The position numbers were made by a program, and so were the translations under genes. The notes beneath the pieces are model-generated. The model saw nothing but the letters and a program-made list of their open reading frames with translations. It was not told the DNA's origin and searched no databases. From Rhizobium rhizogenes (lineage in GTDB: Bacteria > Pseudomonadota > Alphaproteobacteria > Rhizobiales > Rhizobiaceae), in the NCBI RefSeq assembly GCF_002005205.3, contig NZ_CP019702.2, positions 682,001 to 746,000 of the forward strand: a DNA stretch of 64,000 bases, given 5' to 3'. Position 1 is the first letter of the stretch. Each line of letters opens with the position of its first letter. Positions 34,962 through 44,292 of the stretch are shown one piece after another.

Positions 34962-36188
34962 ATGTCTAATCCATACAGAGAAATTTTCAGCGCTCCAGGC
35001 GCGAAAGGCTTTTCCGCCGCGGGCTTCTTCGCCCGCCTGCCGATTGCGATGGCGCCGATCGGCATCGTTGCCATGCTTTCCCAGACCCATGGCGAATATT
35101 GGCTTGCCGGTGCCGTCTCGGCGACTTTCGCGCTGACCAACGCCGCCGCGGCACCCCAGATTTCCCGTCTGGTGGATCGCAGGGGCCAGAGCAAGGTGCT
35201 CATCCCGGCCACCATCATATCGGTCGTCGCCTTTATGGTCTTGATCATGGCCACGAACCAGAAATGGCCGGTCTGGACCCTGTTCCTCTCGGCCTTCCTT
35301 GCCGCCGCCATGCCGAGCATTCCCGCCATGATGCGCGCACGCTGGACGGAAATCTTCCGTGACCGGCCCGAATTGAATACGGCCTTTGCCTTTGAATCCG
35401 CTGCGGACGAGCTTGTTTACATCGCCGGCGCCTCGCTTTCCGTCGGCCTCGCGGTCTCCCTCTTTCCGGAAGCCGGCATGATGATCAGCACGGCCTCGCT
35501 CGCGCTCGGCACCTTTGCCTTCCTGCTGCAACGGTCGACCGAACCCAAGGTACGCCCGGTTGAAAGCGGCCGACGGCAGCATTCGGCGATCCGGCTGCGG
35601 CCGGTCCAGATCATCACGCTCGCCCTGATCTTCGTAGGCTCGACCTTCGCCACGGCCGAGGTCAGCGCCGTCGCGATCACCAAGGAACTCGGCCAGCCGG
35701 AGGCCGCCAGCCTCGTCATCGGTGTCTATGCCATCGGTTCCTTCGTCGTCGGCCTGCTTCTCGGCGCAATCAACCCGAAAATGCCGCTGCAGCGGCAATT
35801 GCTGATCGCCGTCAGCGTCCTTGCCCTTACCGCTTTGCCGCTCCTCTTTGCCACCACAACGGTTGCCCTGCTCGCCTTCGCCGTTTTCCTCAGCGGTATT
35901 GCGATCTCTCCCATCTTCATCACCGCTTTCGGCCTCATCGAGCGTCGTGTGCCGGAATCGATGCTGACGGAAGGTGTGACCTGGGTGATGACCGGCATCG
36001 GTATCGGCATGGCGCTGGGTGCCTTCGTCTCCGGCTGGGTGATCGACAATTTCGGTCCCACCAACGGCTTCTGGATGTCCGTCGCAGCAAGCCTTTCGAC
36101 GGTAGCCATCATCGGTTTCGGCCAACGCAGCCTTTCTGGAGAGCAGAGACTTTCCGGTACAAAATCCGTGGCGCAGCCCGCCGAATAA
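34962..36188 (+). CDS. MFS transporter (likely efflux)
   Basis: A 408-residue transporter with about twelve hydrophobic segments in two halves. Features include the first-helix region FFARLPIAMAPIGIVAML, LVDRRGQSKVLIPATII (motif-A-like loop between helices 2 and 3, about residues 67-83), and a central polar loop with RPVESGRRQHSAIRLRP near 195-210. It starts with ATG after AAGGTG. It is divergent from a TetR gene with shared operators, the standard layout for an inducible exporter. Substrate unknown. A long antisense frame over this gene is not a gene. Confidence 0.87.
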   Translation: MSNPYREIFSAPGAKGFSAAGFFARLPIAMAPIGIVAMLSQTHGEYWLAGAVSATFALTNAAAAPQISRLVDRRGQSKVLIPATIISVVAFMVLIMATNQKWPVWTLFLSAFLAAAMPSIPAMMRARWTEIFRDRPELNTAFAFESAADELVYIAGASLSVGLAVSLFPEAGMMISTASLALGTFAFLLQRSTEPKVRPVESGRRQHSAIRLRPVQIITLALIFVGSTFATAEVSAVAITKELGQPEAASLVIGVYAIGSFVVGLLLGAINPKMPLQRQLLIAVSVLALTALPLLFATTTVALLAFAVFLSGIAISPIFITAFGLIERRVPESMLTEGVTWVMTGIGIGMALGAFVSGWVIDNFGPTNGFWMSVAASLSTVAIIGFGQRSLSGEQRLSGTKSVAQPAE

Positions 36189-36600
36189 TACCCATCGGAG
36201 CCAGCCCTGTCGCCACATCCCGCGATCGGGTTGGCCCGCTTCATCTTCACGGGTTGAGATCGCGTGCCGCCGCAGCCTTGCCGGGCAGCGGCGGCATCAA
36301 CGCCAAATCGGCCGTCGCGGATCGCAAACCGCACGCTGACAGGAGCCCCCGGACCCGCAGATATCAGGGCGGGCGGCCACCTCGGGTCAGGGATCATGGG
36401 CGGTGAGCCGGGCGTGATTGAAATGCCGAAAATGGTCCGACAGACGGGGCGTTTTCCGGCGGAAGTCCGTGTCCCGTTCTCCAGACACGGGAAATACGTC
36501 CCTTCGATCCGCAATGGCCTTCGCAGTCGATAAAGGAGGTTGCACAAAGCCGGATTGACCGTTTTTAATGGCGAGGCAGCCACGGACGGGGAGGAAAATG
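36189..36600. other. 412-base region without a clear gene
   Basis: A 9-bp stem (TGCCGCCGC at 36265-36273 with GCGGCGGCA at 36288-36296) lies about 77 bases after the MFS stop and could be its terminator, although there is no T-run. A reading frame at 36264-36533 shows no family resemblance and no start signal. The last part holds the leader of the next small gene. Confidence 0.35.
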
Positions 36601-36906
36601 ATGGACGGACTAAACCGCTGGCGTCACATGGCAAGTGCGCCTAAAAACGGCAATCGGATTCTTGTAACGATCCGCTCGTCAGAGCAGGGGCCAGCCGAAG
36701 TGGACCTTGCATACTGGTCGAAGGGCGATCAATTCGGTCCGGAAGGCTGGCGCGCCTCGGATTCCTCTCCTGGTCGGATTGTTGAATATACCGAAGCGGA
36801 ATTGAAGTGTTGGATGCCGGTACCTTCGGCCAATGACAATGGCCTCTCAATGCCCTTTCCCTGGGAGGGAGAGGATGAACGCGAACTCGACGGCTCAGGA
36901 ATATGA
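36601..36906 (+). CDS. hypothetical protein, DUF551-like pattern
   Basis: A 101-residue protein with early WRHMASAPKNGNRILV, a central VDLAYWSKGD and LKCWMPVPSAN. The order of a WxxMxxAPKxG start, a beta-rich core and a WMPVP segment resembles small DUF551-like proteins of unknown function. GGGGAGG at 36588-36594 supports a start at 36601 (six bases) over the adjacent ATG at 36598 or one at 36568. There is no signal peptide or membrane segment. No function is assigned. Confidence 0.65.
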   Translation: MDGLNRWRHMASAPKNGNRILVTIRSSEQGPAEVDLAYWSKGDQFGPEGWRASDSSPGRIVEYTEAELKCWMPVPSANDNGLSMPFPWEGEDERELDGSGI

Positions 36907-37089
36907 CCGGTACACGGTTATATTCCGACCCTTCCGCCGGTTAGATCGCCGCCGCTCCATGGTCAAGCCGGGCAGGCCGCGCAAATCCTTGCGCTGAGCG
37001 GCCGGCGCGGCCCCGATCAATCAGGACATGCCGACGCGGCGATCCACCGCTGCGGCGTCGGTCTTGCGCGACCGTTGATCTGCAGCCGG

Positions 37090-37557
37090 TCAATTGTCGA
37101 TGGGAAAGGCGAAGCCAGCCTTCACGCGATCCATGACAACCATTGTCTTGAACCCCTTGATATCGTGATTTTCGTAAAAGAACCTGCGGGTAAAGGCCTC
37201 ATAGTCCTCCATGTCCTTTGCCGTTATGACCAGGATGAAGTCGGCGTCGCCCGTCACGTAATAACCGATCATGACTTCCCGCGTCGCGCGGATGGCTGCC
37301 TTGAAACGATCGACGATGTCCGCCCGCTCACGTTCCAGCGATACGAGAACGATCATTGTGATGCCGCGCCCGACGGCTTTGGGCGAGATGATCGCGACAT
37401 CCGCTTCGATGACCCCTTCCTCACGCAACCGCTTCAGGCGGCGCTGACATGCCGTCGGCGACAGATTGACGATCTGCGCCAGTTCCTCTGACGTCAGGCG
37501 GTTGTTCTTTTGCACGGCGTCAAGCAACGCCCTGTCGGCTCGATCAATGCTGGTCAT
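37090..37557 (-). CDS. Lrp/AsnC-family regulator of ectoine use (DoeX/AsnC)
   Basis: A 155-residue Lrp/AsnC regulator. The N-terminal winged helix has DRALLDAVQKNNRLTSEELAQ (split) and LSPTACQRRLKRLREEGVI; the C-terminal RAM ligand domain has VMIGYYVTGDADFILVI. Ectoine utilisation islands usually include such a gene (asnC or doeX). Here it is divergent from doeC, 121 bases away. The ATG at 37557 has AGGA at suitable distance; an ATG six codons upstream does not. Confidence 0.87.
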   Translation of the reverse strand: MTSIDRADRALLDAVQKNNRLTSEELAQIVNLSPTACQRRLKRLREEGVIEADVAIISPKAVGRGITMIVLVSLERERADIVDRFKAAIRATREVMIGYYVTGDADFILVITAKDMEDYEAFTRRFFYENHDIKGFKTMVVMDRVKAGFAFPIDN

Positions 37558-37678
37558 GCGGAATTCCTGCGCCATTGGGGAAAATTAAGCATTTATCCTG
37601 CACCGGAAGGGAAATAAACGCCGCCGATCGATCATGCCGCGCCGCTAAGCTCCTGGCAAATAAAAAGGGAGCCTGCTC

Positions 37679-39157
37679 ATGAAAGGTATCGCCAGCGCGG
37701 CGCTGAAAAACCTGCATCGACCCGATCTGATCGAGCATCGTGCCTTTCTGGACGGGGCATGGGTGGCGCACGACAATTGGCTGAGTGTTATCGATCCGGC
37801 AACGGGTGAACATCTCGTCGATGTAACATCCTGCCCGCTTGACGATGTTGACGTCGCAATTGGTGCCGCCGGCAGAGCCTTTCCCGACTGGCGGGAGAGG
37901 CTGCCCGTCGAACGTGGCGATATTCTCCGCGCCTGGAGCAGACTGATGCGCGAAAACGCGCGGGATCTCGCCACGATCATCACTGCCGAACAGGGCAAAC
38001 CATTCGCTGAATCGCTCGGCGAGATTTCCTACGGCGCCAATTTTCTCGACTGGTTCGCAAGCGAGGGCGAACGATCCTACGGGGAGACTATTCCGAGCCA
38101 TTTGAAGGGCGGCAGCCTGTCCGTACAAATGCAGCCGATTGGCGTGACCGTCGCAATCACCCCATGGAATTTCCCTTCCGCCATGATAACCCGCAAGGCA
38201 GGCGCAGCTCTTGCCGCGGGCTGCACCATGATCGTCAAGCCGGCGCCGGAAACACCGCTCTCGGCGCTGGCTCTGGCAAAACTTGCCGATGAGGCGGGTA
38301 TGCCGGCCGGTGTCCTGCAGGTTTTGCCCGGCGAAGCCGCACCCCTCGCACGCCGCCTTCTGGAACACACCGATATCCGCGCATTTTCCTTCACCGGCTC
38401 CACCGAAGTCGGACGAATCCTGCTCACGCAGTCGGCTGCCACCATCAAAAAGGCATCACTGGAGCTTGGCGGCCACGCACCCTTTATTGTGTTTGAGGAT
38501 ACCGATCTATCTCAAGCCGTGAAGGGCTGCCTCAGCGCCAAATTCGCCACATCCGGACAAGATTGCCTTGCGGCAAACCGCATCTACGTTCAACGCGCGC
38601 TTTACGAACGGTTCATCGATCGGTTCGCAGACGCGGCCTCCGAACTCACCGTTGGCCACGGCCTCGAGCCCGGCACCGACATCGGACCCATGACGCGCCC
38701 GTCGGTTTCCGAAAAGTGCCGTCAGCAGATTGCGCAAGCCCTCTCCTCCGGCGCGCGTCTTGTCTGCGGCGGGCAGGACAGCCCGCTAGGGGGGAATTTC
38801 GTAACGCCGACTGTGCTGGCCGATGTGACCGACGACATGCTGATTGCCCGCGAGGAAACCTTCGGACCGGTGGCCGCCATCCTGCCTTTTGATGACGAAC
38901 AGGACGTGATCCGCCGCGCCAATGCGACCGAGATGGGGCTCGCAGCCTATGTCTACACCAACGATCTCGGCCGGGCGATGCGCCTCACCGACCAGCTGGA
39001 ATACGGCATGGTGGCTGTCAACACACCCAAATTCACCGGTGCGCCCATTCCATTCGGCGGCTGGAAACAATCAGGCCTTGGCCGCGAGGGTTCGCGCCAC
39101 GGCCTCATGGAATATCTCGAACCCAAATATGTCTGCTTCGGCAATCTGGCTGCCTGA
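37679..39157 (+). CDS. doeC: NAD(P)-dependent aldehyde dehydrogenase, DoeC/Ssd type
   Basis: A 492-residue member of the succinate-semialdehyde dehydrogenase group. TPWNFPSAMITRK is near 161-173; the cofactor motif FTGSTEVGR is near 239-247; the general base Glu lies in LELGGHAP; and the catalytic Cys near 295 lies in SGQDCLA. In ectoine catabolism this enzyme (DoeC/Ssd) is expected to oxidise aspartate semialdehyde to aspartate. It precedes the diaminobutyrate transaminase gene by 13 bases. A role in 4-aminobutyrate use is the main alternative, but context favours ectoine. Confidence 0.83.
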   Translation: MKGIASAALKNLHRPDLIEHRAFLDGAWVAHDNWLSVIDPATGEHLVDVTSCPLDDVDVAIGAAGRAFPDWRERLPVERGDILRAWSRLMRENARDLATIITAEQGKPFAESLGEISYGANFLDWFASEGERSYGETIPSHLKGGSLSVQMQPIGVTVAITPWNFPSAMITRKAGAALAAGCTMIVKPAPETPLSALALAKLADEAGMPAGVLQVLPGEAAPLARRLLEHTDIRAFSFTGSTEVGRILLTQSAATIKKASLELGGHAPFIVFEDTDLSQAVKGCLSAKFATSGQDCLAANRIYVQRALYERFIDRFADAASELTVGHGLEPGTDIGPMTRPSVSEKCRQQIAQALSSGARLVCGGQDSPLGGNFVTPTVLADVTDDMLIAREETFGPVAAILPFDDEQDVIRRANATEMGLAAYVYTNDLGRAMRLTDQLEYGMVAVNTPKFTGAPIPFGGWKQSGLGREGSRHGLMEYLEPKYVCFGNLAA

Positions 39158-39170
39158 AAGGAACTCGATT

Positions 39171-40574
39171 ATGACCATCGACATCAAAAAAATCGCGGAA
39201 ATGGATCGAAACGCCGTTCTGCATCCCTTTACGCAGCTGAAGGATTTCGCCAGCGGCAAACTTGGTGAACCGACCATCGTTGAAACCGGCAAGGGCATTC
39301 GCATTGAGGACGCCCACGGCAAGCAGCTGATCGATGGCTTTGCCGGACTTTATTGCGTCAATGTCGGTTATGGCCGCACCGAAGTGGCGGAGGCCATTTC
39401 CCGCCAGGCCTATCGGCTTGCCTATTACCACTCCTACGCCGCCCACACGACGGACGAACTGGCCATCCTCTCCGACCGGCTGGTGAAGATGGCGCCGGGC
39501 AAGATGAGCAAGGTCTTCTACGGCATGTCCGGCTCGGATGCCAACGAGACCCAGGCAAAGCTCGTCTGGTACTACAACAACCTGCGCGGCAAGCCGCAAA
39601 AGAAGAAAATCATTTCCCGCGAACGAGGATATCACGGCTGCAGCGTGGTTTCCGGCTCGATGACCGGCATGAGTTTTTATCACGACCATATGGACCTGCC
39701 GCGCGCAGGTGTACTGCACACCGGCGTTCCGCACCATTATTGGGGCGCGGAAGCCGGTGAAACCGAACTCGAATTCTCAAAACGGCGGGCCGATGAACTC
39801 GAAGCCCTCATCCTGCGCGAAGGTCCCGACACGATAGGCGCCTTCATTGCCGAACCGGTGCTCGGCACCGGCGGCATCACGCCACCGCCGGAAGGTTACT
39901 GGCCGGCGATACAGGATGTTCTGAGGAAATACGATGTCCTGCTGATCGCCGACGAGGTCATCACCGGCTTTGGCCGCACCGGCTCCATGTTCGGTTCGCA
40001 GCACTACGGCATCGAGCCGGATCTGATTACCGTCGCCAAGGGCCTTACATCCGCATATTTCCCGCTCTCCGGCGCCATCGTCGGTGAGAAAGTCTACAAG
40101 GTGATGGAGGAAGGCGCCGATCGCGTCGGCGCCTTCTCCCACGGCTACACCTATTCCGGCCATCCGATCGGCGCGGCCGCAGCAAACGCCGTGCTCGACA
40201 TCGTCGAAAAGGAAGACCTGCCGGGCAACGCACGGGCCGTCGGCAGCTATTTCCAGGAGCAGTTGAAGGCGAAGTTCGCGCAGCTTCCAATCGTCGGCGA
40301 AGTGCGCGGCGTGGGCCTGATGGGCGCGATCGAGTTCGTGGCGGACCGGGAAAAGAAAACACGTTTTTCCCCCCATCTCACGGTCGGCGCGCGCGTTTCA
40401 AAGGCGGCACGCAACGGCGGCCTTATCGCGCGCGCCATGCCGCATGGCGATATTCTGGGCTTTGCACCGCCACTCGTCACAACGAGGGCGGAGGTGGACG
40501 AGATCATCGCCATTGCCGAAGCCGCCGTTCGCAGCGTCATGGATGATCTGGTCCGGGCCGGCGAGAAAATCTGA
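39171..40574 (+). CDS. doeD: class-III aminotransferase, DoeD type (2,4-diaminobutyrate transaminase)
   Basis: A 467-residue PLP enzyme: YGMSGSDANETQAKLV, GYHGCSVVSGSMTG, the Asp of LLIADEVITGFGRTGSMFG, and the PLP Lys near residue 290 in TVAKGLTSAY. The family covers omega-amine and GABA transaminases. Next to doeC and the ectoine hydrolase/deacetylase genes, the expected reaction is L-2,4-diaminobutyrate to aspartate semialdehyde. The ATG at 39171 follows AAAGGA; longer upstream readings would overlap doeC. It ends 171 bases before enuR. Confidence 0.85.
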   Translation: MTIDIKKIAEMDRNAVLHPFTQLKDFASGKLGEPTIVETGKGIRIEDAHGKQLIDGFAGLYCVNVGYGRTEVAEAISRQAYRLAYYHSYAAHTTDELAILSDRLVKMAPGKMSKVFYGMSGSDANETQAKLVWYYNNLRGKPQKKKIISRERGYHGCSVVSGSMTGMSFYHDHMDLPRAGVLHTGVPHHYWGAEAGETELEFSKRRADELEALILREGPDTIGAFIAEPVLGTGGITPPPEGYWPAIQDVLRKYDVLLIADEVITGFGRTGSMFGSQHYGIEPDLITVAKGLTSAYFPLSGAIVGEKVYKVMEEGADRVGAFSHGYTYSGHPIGAAAANAVLDIVEKEDLPGNARAVGSYFQEQLKAKFAQLPIVGEVRGVGLMGAIEFVADREKKTRFSPHLTVGARVSKAARNGGLIARAMPHGDILGFAPPLVTTRAEVDEIIAIAEAAVRSVMDDLVRAGEKI

Positions 40575-40623
40575 GACGATCCGCTCCGCAGCGGCTCCCG
40601 CCATCAATGCCTCTTTGAGCGGC

Positions 40624-40706
40624 ATGCATACGACGATTGCGCTTATTCACAGTGCAATCGTCGCCGGTGATGCATAAGGCTTCATCTTTTCGAAGAACCA
40701 TGCATA
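40624..40706. promoter_or_regulatory. repeats upstream of enuR
   Basis: A perfect 10-bp inverted repeat, CGACGATTGC (40631-40640) and GCAATCGTCG (40654-40663), separated by 13 bases, lies 83 bases before the enuR start. Three copies of ATGCATA lie around it (40624-40630, 40670-40676, 40700-40706). The inverted repeat could be the doeD terminator (no T-run) or an operator; the ATGCATA copies could be regulator sites. Confidence 0.45.
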
Positions 40707-40745
40707 ATGTCATGAAATTATAGTCGCCAAAAACGAGACAATTTC

Positions 40746-42194
40746 ATGCGCCGTCAAGCCAATCCGCTCAGCCTCGATCCGGTTCCCGCATCGAAACCGG
40801 TGGCCTGGCGACCGACCCTGACCAAGCAGAAGGGCGAGACCAAACATTCAGTGCTCACGGAGCGCATCATCGCCGATATCGATGCCGGCGTCCTGAAGCC
40901 AATGGACCGCATGCCGACCCACCGCGATCTGGCGCGCCAGCTCGGCCTTTCCGTCCAGACCGTCAGCCTTTCCTACAAGGAGGCGGAACGGCTGGGTTAT
41001 CTCAGCGGCGAAATCGGTCGCGGCACCTTCGTCAAGGCGCGGGTGACAGACCGCGCGGGCCGCATGATGCTGGATCACAGCCCGACAGAGGTGCTTGACC
41101 TCTCCATCATTCGCGGCGTTTATCTCGAGGAACATGAGACCGCCTCGCGCACTATCCTGCGCGAATTGGCGGATGGCGACAACTCAGGCTTCATGCGCCC
41201 CTGCCGGCCGGTCGCGGGTCTCGACAGCCATCGCGAGACCGCCCGCATCTGGCTTGGCATGATGGGCGTGACCGCCGGGGCGGAACGCATCCTCGTCACC
41301 AACGGCGCGGCGCACGGCATTTTCCTCGCCCTGAGCTGCATCGTCCGTTCGAACGACGTGGTCCTCTGTGAAAACCTGACCGACCATGGCATCATCGGAC
41401 TTTCGAATATTCTGGGCTTCAGCCTCAAGGGGCTGCCCACCGATGCCGAGGGTATTCTGCCCGATGCGCTGGAAGCAGCCTGCGCGGCGGGTGGTGTGCG
41501 CGCACTCGTCCTCATACCCACTCTCAACAATCCCACCGGCCATGTCGCGGGCGCGGAGCGCAGGCGTGAAATCGCCGCGATTGCGGAGCGACACGGTGTC
41601 TTCGTGATTGAAGACGAAGTTTATCGCCCGATGATCGAGGACGGTTTGCCGTCCATTACCGAAATGCTGCCCGATCTGGGCTTTTTCGTTACCAGCTTCA
41701 CCAAGACGGTTCTGACCGGGCTGCGCGTCGGTTATCTCGTCGTGCCACCAGCCTACTCCATCCGCGCTGCCTCGATCCTGCGCGTGTCGAGCTGGAGCGG
41801 AACCTATCTGACGGCCGAAATCGCCACCCGCTGGGTGGAGAATGGCACGGCGCGGCGGTTGCTGGATGTTCAGCGCGCCGAAGCGCGTGCACGGCAAAGG
41901 ATTGCGACTGATATACTCGGCGACCATATCGCCTCGACCCACCCCCTCTCCTTCTGTGCCTGGCTCAAGGTTCCGCCACGCTGGACGGAGGATGGTCTGG
42001 TCCGTTCCCTGACCAACCAGAACGTCGCGGTCACCCCGTCCGAGCCCTTCGTCGCCGGCCCCGGCCATGGCGGCGGCATCCGCATATGCCTCGGCGGGCG
42101 CCTCAATCATCCCAGTCTCGTCAAGGCGTTGACCACCGTGCGGCAGGCCTTCGAGCAACTGCCGCCGGTCTACGATATCGGTTCAATCGGCTGA
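40746..42194 (+). CDS. enuR: MocR/GntR-type regulator EnuR
   Basis: A 482-residue fusion of a GntR winged helix (about 35-105: LTERIIADIDAG, MPTHRDLARQLGLSVQTVS) and an aminotransferase-like domain (about 115-470). The PLP-binding Lys is Lys320 in SFTKTVLTG. EnuR represses ectoine genes and is released by N-alpha-acetyl-diaminobutyrate or diaminobutyrate binding to PLP. It stands directly upstream of eutB in the same direction, as expected for the regulator of this island. Confidence 0.9.
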   Translation: MRRQANPLSLDPVPASKPVAWRPTLTKQKGETKHSVLTERIIADIDAGVLKPMDRMPTHRDLARQLGLSVQTVSLSYKEAERLGYLSGEIGRGTFVKARVTDRAGRMMLDHSPTEVLDLSIIRGVYLEEHETASRTILRELADGDNSGFMRPCRPVAGLDSHRETARIWLGMMGVTAGAERILVTNGAAHGIFLALSCIVRSNDVVLCENLTDHGIIGLSNILGFSLKGLPTDAEGILPDALEAACAAGGVRALVLIPTLNNPTGHVAGAERRREIAAIAERHGVFVIEDEVYRPMIEDGLPSITEMLPDLGFFVTSFTKTVLTGLRVGYLVVPPAYSIRAASILRVSSWSGTYLTAEIATRWVENGTARRLLDVQRAEARARQRIATDILGDHIASTHPLSFCAWLKVPPRWTEDGLVRSLTNQNVAVTPSEPFVAGPGHGGGIRICLGGRLNHPSLVKALTTVRQAFEQLPPVYDIGSIG

Positions 42195-42262
42195 GGTTGT
42201 CGACCGAAAATCATTGAATCATTACAATATAATAATTGACATGATTTTACTTCGCTCTCAAC
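42195..42262 (+). promoter_or_regulatory. AT-rich region upstream of eutB
   Basis: This short gap is far more AT-rich than its surroundings. It holds a direct repeat AATCATT (42209-42215 and 42217-42223), a TATAAT hexamer (42228-42233), and an ATGATT (42241-42246) that is inverted relative to AATCAT. It is a plausible EnuR-controlled promoter for the eut/doe/ehu genes. No matching -35 at normal spacing was found. Confidence 0.45.
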
Positions 42263-43282
42263 ATGACAATCATGAAGAGCGAAAACCTGTCCATATCCGC
42301 CGACAAAAACCCGCTTCCGGTCTCGCTGGCCGCGATAGAGCGGGCGGCAGTGCGACTTGCCGGACAGGTGGAGCGCACCCCGCTGGTTCGCTCGGACACA
42401 CTTTCCGAGCGCTGTGGCAATCCTGTTCATCTCAAACTTGAAACCCTTCAGCCCATCGGCGCCTTCAAGCTGCGCGGCGCGATGAACGCCATACTGTCAC
42501 TTGACGAAGAAGTACGCAGACGTGGCCTCGTCACCGCTTCGACCGGCAATCATGGCCGGGCCGTGGCCTTTGCCGCAGCTAAACTCGGCATTCCCGCCAC
42601 GATCTGCATGTCGGCGCTAGTGCCGGCAAACAAGGTCGAGGCGATCCGTGCGCTCGGTGCGGAAATCCGGATCGTCGGCAGATCGCAGGATGACGCACAG
42701 GAGGAAGTGGAACGCCTAGCCAAAAGCCGTGGCCTGACCGCTATCCCGCCTTTCGATCACGCCGACGTCGTGGCCGGCCAGGGCACCATTGGCCTCGAAG
42801 TCGCCGAAGACATGCCTGAACTGGCAACAATTCTCGTTCCTCTATCGGGCGGTGGCCTTGCGGGCGGTATCGCCGTTGCGGTGAAGGCGTTGAAGCCAAG
42901 GGCACGGGTCATTGGCATTTCCATGGAGCGGGGTCCGGCCATGCATGCGTCGATTAAAGCCGGCAAGCCCGTCTCGGTCCGGGAGGAAGAAACGCTGGCG
43001 GATTCGCTTGGCGGCGGAATTGGACTGGCGAACCGCGTGACATTCGCGCTTTGCCAGGCGCTTCTCGATGAGATCGTGCTGGTATCCGAAGATGAAATCG
43101 CCAACGGCATCCGCCATGCGGCGCATGAGGAAGGCTTGACGGTTGAAGGTGCGGGCGCCGTTGGCTTCGCCGCAATCCTCTCCGGCAAGATCACAATCAG
43201 CGGCCCGACCGCCCTCATCGTGTCGGGCGGAAATATCGATCCGGCGGTGCACAGGACGATCATCGACGGGGGAGCAGCATGA
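42263..43282 (+). CDS. eutB: EutB, threonine-dehydratase-like PLP enzyme of hydroxyectoine use
   Basis: A 339-residue fold-type II PLP enzyme. The PLP Lys lies in PIGAFKLRGAMNA (about 69), STGNHGRAVAFAAAKLG binds phosphate, and the glycine loop is PLSGGGLAGG (about 193-202). In ectoine islands this gene is eutB; with EutA and EutC it is proposed to convert 5-hydroxyectoine to ectoine. No eutA is present beside it. The stop overlaps eutC by four bases. A second ATG three codons downstream is an equally possible start; no strong Shine-Dalgarno site is seen. Confidence 0.86.
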   Translation: MTIMKSENLSISADKNPLPVSLAAIERAAVRLAGQVERTPLVRSDTLSERCGNPVHLKLETLQPIGAFKLRGAMNAILSLDEEVRRRGLVTASTGNHGRAVAFAAAKLGIPATICMSALVPANKVEAIRALGAEIRIVGRSQDDAQEEVERLAKSRGLTAIPPFDHADVVAGQGTIGLEVAEDMPELATILVPLSGGGLAGGIAVAVKALKPRARVIGISMERGPAMHASIKAGKPVSVREEETLADSLGGGIGLANRVTFALCQALLDEIVLVSEDEIANGIRHAAHEEGLTVEGAGAVGFAAILSGKITISGPTALIVSGGNIDPAVHRTIIDGGAA

Positions 43283-44292
43283 GCCGCATCACCATCCTGA
43301 CCGAAAAAGACCTGCGGGCTGTCGTGAAGCTCGACCTCTCTGCCGTCGACTGCGTGGAGCGGGCCTTTGCGGCACTCGCCACCGAGGCTGTCGCCATGCC
43401 ACCGATACTGCGGCTCGATATCCCCGAGTTTCGTGGCGAAGTGGATGTGAAGACGGCCTATGTGCCGGGCTTTGACGGTTTCGCCATCAAGGTCAGCCCC
43501 GGTTTCTTCGACAATCCAAAACTCGGTCTGCCCAGCCTCAATGGCCTGATGATCCTCTTCAGCGCAAGGACCGGACTGGTGCAGGCCCTTCTCCTCGATA
43601 ACGGCTATCTTACCGATGTGCGCACCGCCGCGGCCGGTGCTGTCGCGGCGCGGCATCTGGCCCGCAAGGACGCGTCCGTCGCCGCGATCTTCGGGGCGGG
43701 CATGCAGGCGCGTTTGCAGCTTGAAGCCTTGATGCTGGTGCGCCCGATCAGATCGGCGCGAATCTGGGCGCGGGACCACCAAAAGGCTGAAAGACTTGCG
43801 AACGATTTCGCCAGCGAACACGGCATCGAAGTCACCGCCGTGGCCGATCCGCAGGCCGCCACGCGGGGCGCCGATATCATCGTGACAACGACACCCGCCG
43901 AAGAGCCGATCCTGCTTGCCGACTGGCTGGAAGAAGGCCAGCATCTGACAGCCATGGGGTCGGATGCCGAACACAAGAATGAGATCGATCCAGCCGTATT
44001 CGCCAGAGCGCGTTATGTCGCGGACCGCATCTCGCAGACCCGTATTCTCGGTGAGTTGCATCACGCCATCGCCGCAGGCCACGCCGCGTCGGATCAGCAC
44101 TTCGCCGAACTTGGGGGCGTCATTGCCGGCAAGGTACAGGGCCGCGTGTCGAACAAGGACATCACCTTTGCCGATCTGACCGGCACCGGCGTGCAGGACA
44201 CGGCCATCGCCAATCTCGCCTTTGCCCGCGCAAAGGAAGCCAAGAGCGGTCAAACCATCGAAAACAGCGTAAAAATGGGAGACGCAGCGTGA
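43279..44292 (+). CDS. eutC: EutC, ornithine-cyclodeaminase-like protein
   Basis: A 337-residue member of the ornithine cyclodeaminase/mu-crystallin family. The substrate segment is VDVKTAYVPGFDGFAIKVSP (split), TDVRTAAAGAVAARHLAR is near 113-130, and the NAD motif is AAIFGAGMQARLQLEAL near 135-150. In hydroxyectoine use EutC works with EutB. Both ends overlap their neighbours (ATGA with eutB, GTGA with doeA), showing tightly coupled translation. Confidence 0.87.
   Translation: MSRITILTEKDLRAVVKLDLSAVDCVERAFAALATEAVAMPPILRLDIPEFRGEVDVKTAYVPGFDGFAIKVSPGFFDNPKLGLPSLNGLMILFSARTGLVQALLLDNGYLTDVRTAAAGAVAARHLARKDASVAAIFGAGMQARLQLEALMLVRPIRSARIWARDHQKAERLANDFASEHGIEVTAVADPQAATRGADIIVTTTPAEEPILLADWLEEGQHLTAMGSDAEHKNEIDPAVFARARYVADRISQTRILGELHHAIAAGHAASDQHFAELGGVIAGKVQGRVSNKDITFADLTGTGVQDTAIANLAFARAKEAKSGQTIENSVKMGDAA

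Noticed and set aside
34908..36218. 436-codon open frame on the minus strand
   Set aside because: It is opposite the MFS transporter, begins beyond it and consists of charged low-complexity sequence.
36264..36533. 89-codon plus-strand frame after the MFS gene
   Set aside because: There is no ribosome site, its composition is Pro/Arg-rich, and it overlaps a hairpin near its start; treated as non-coding.
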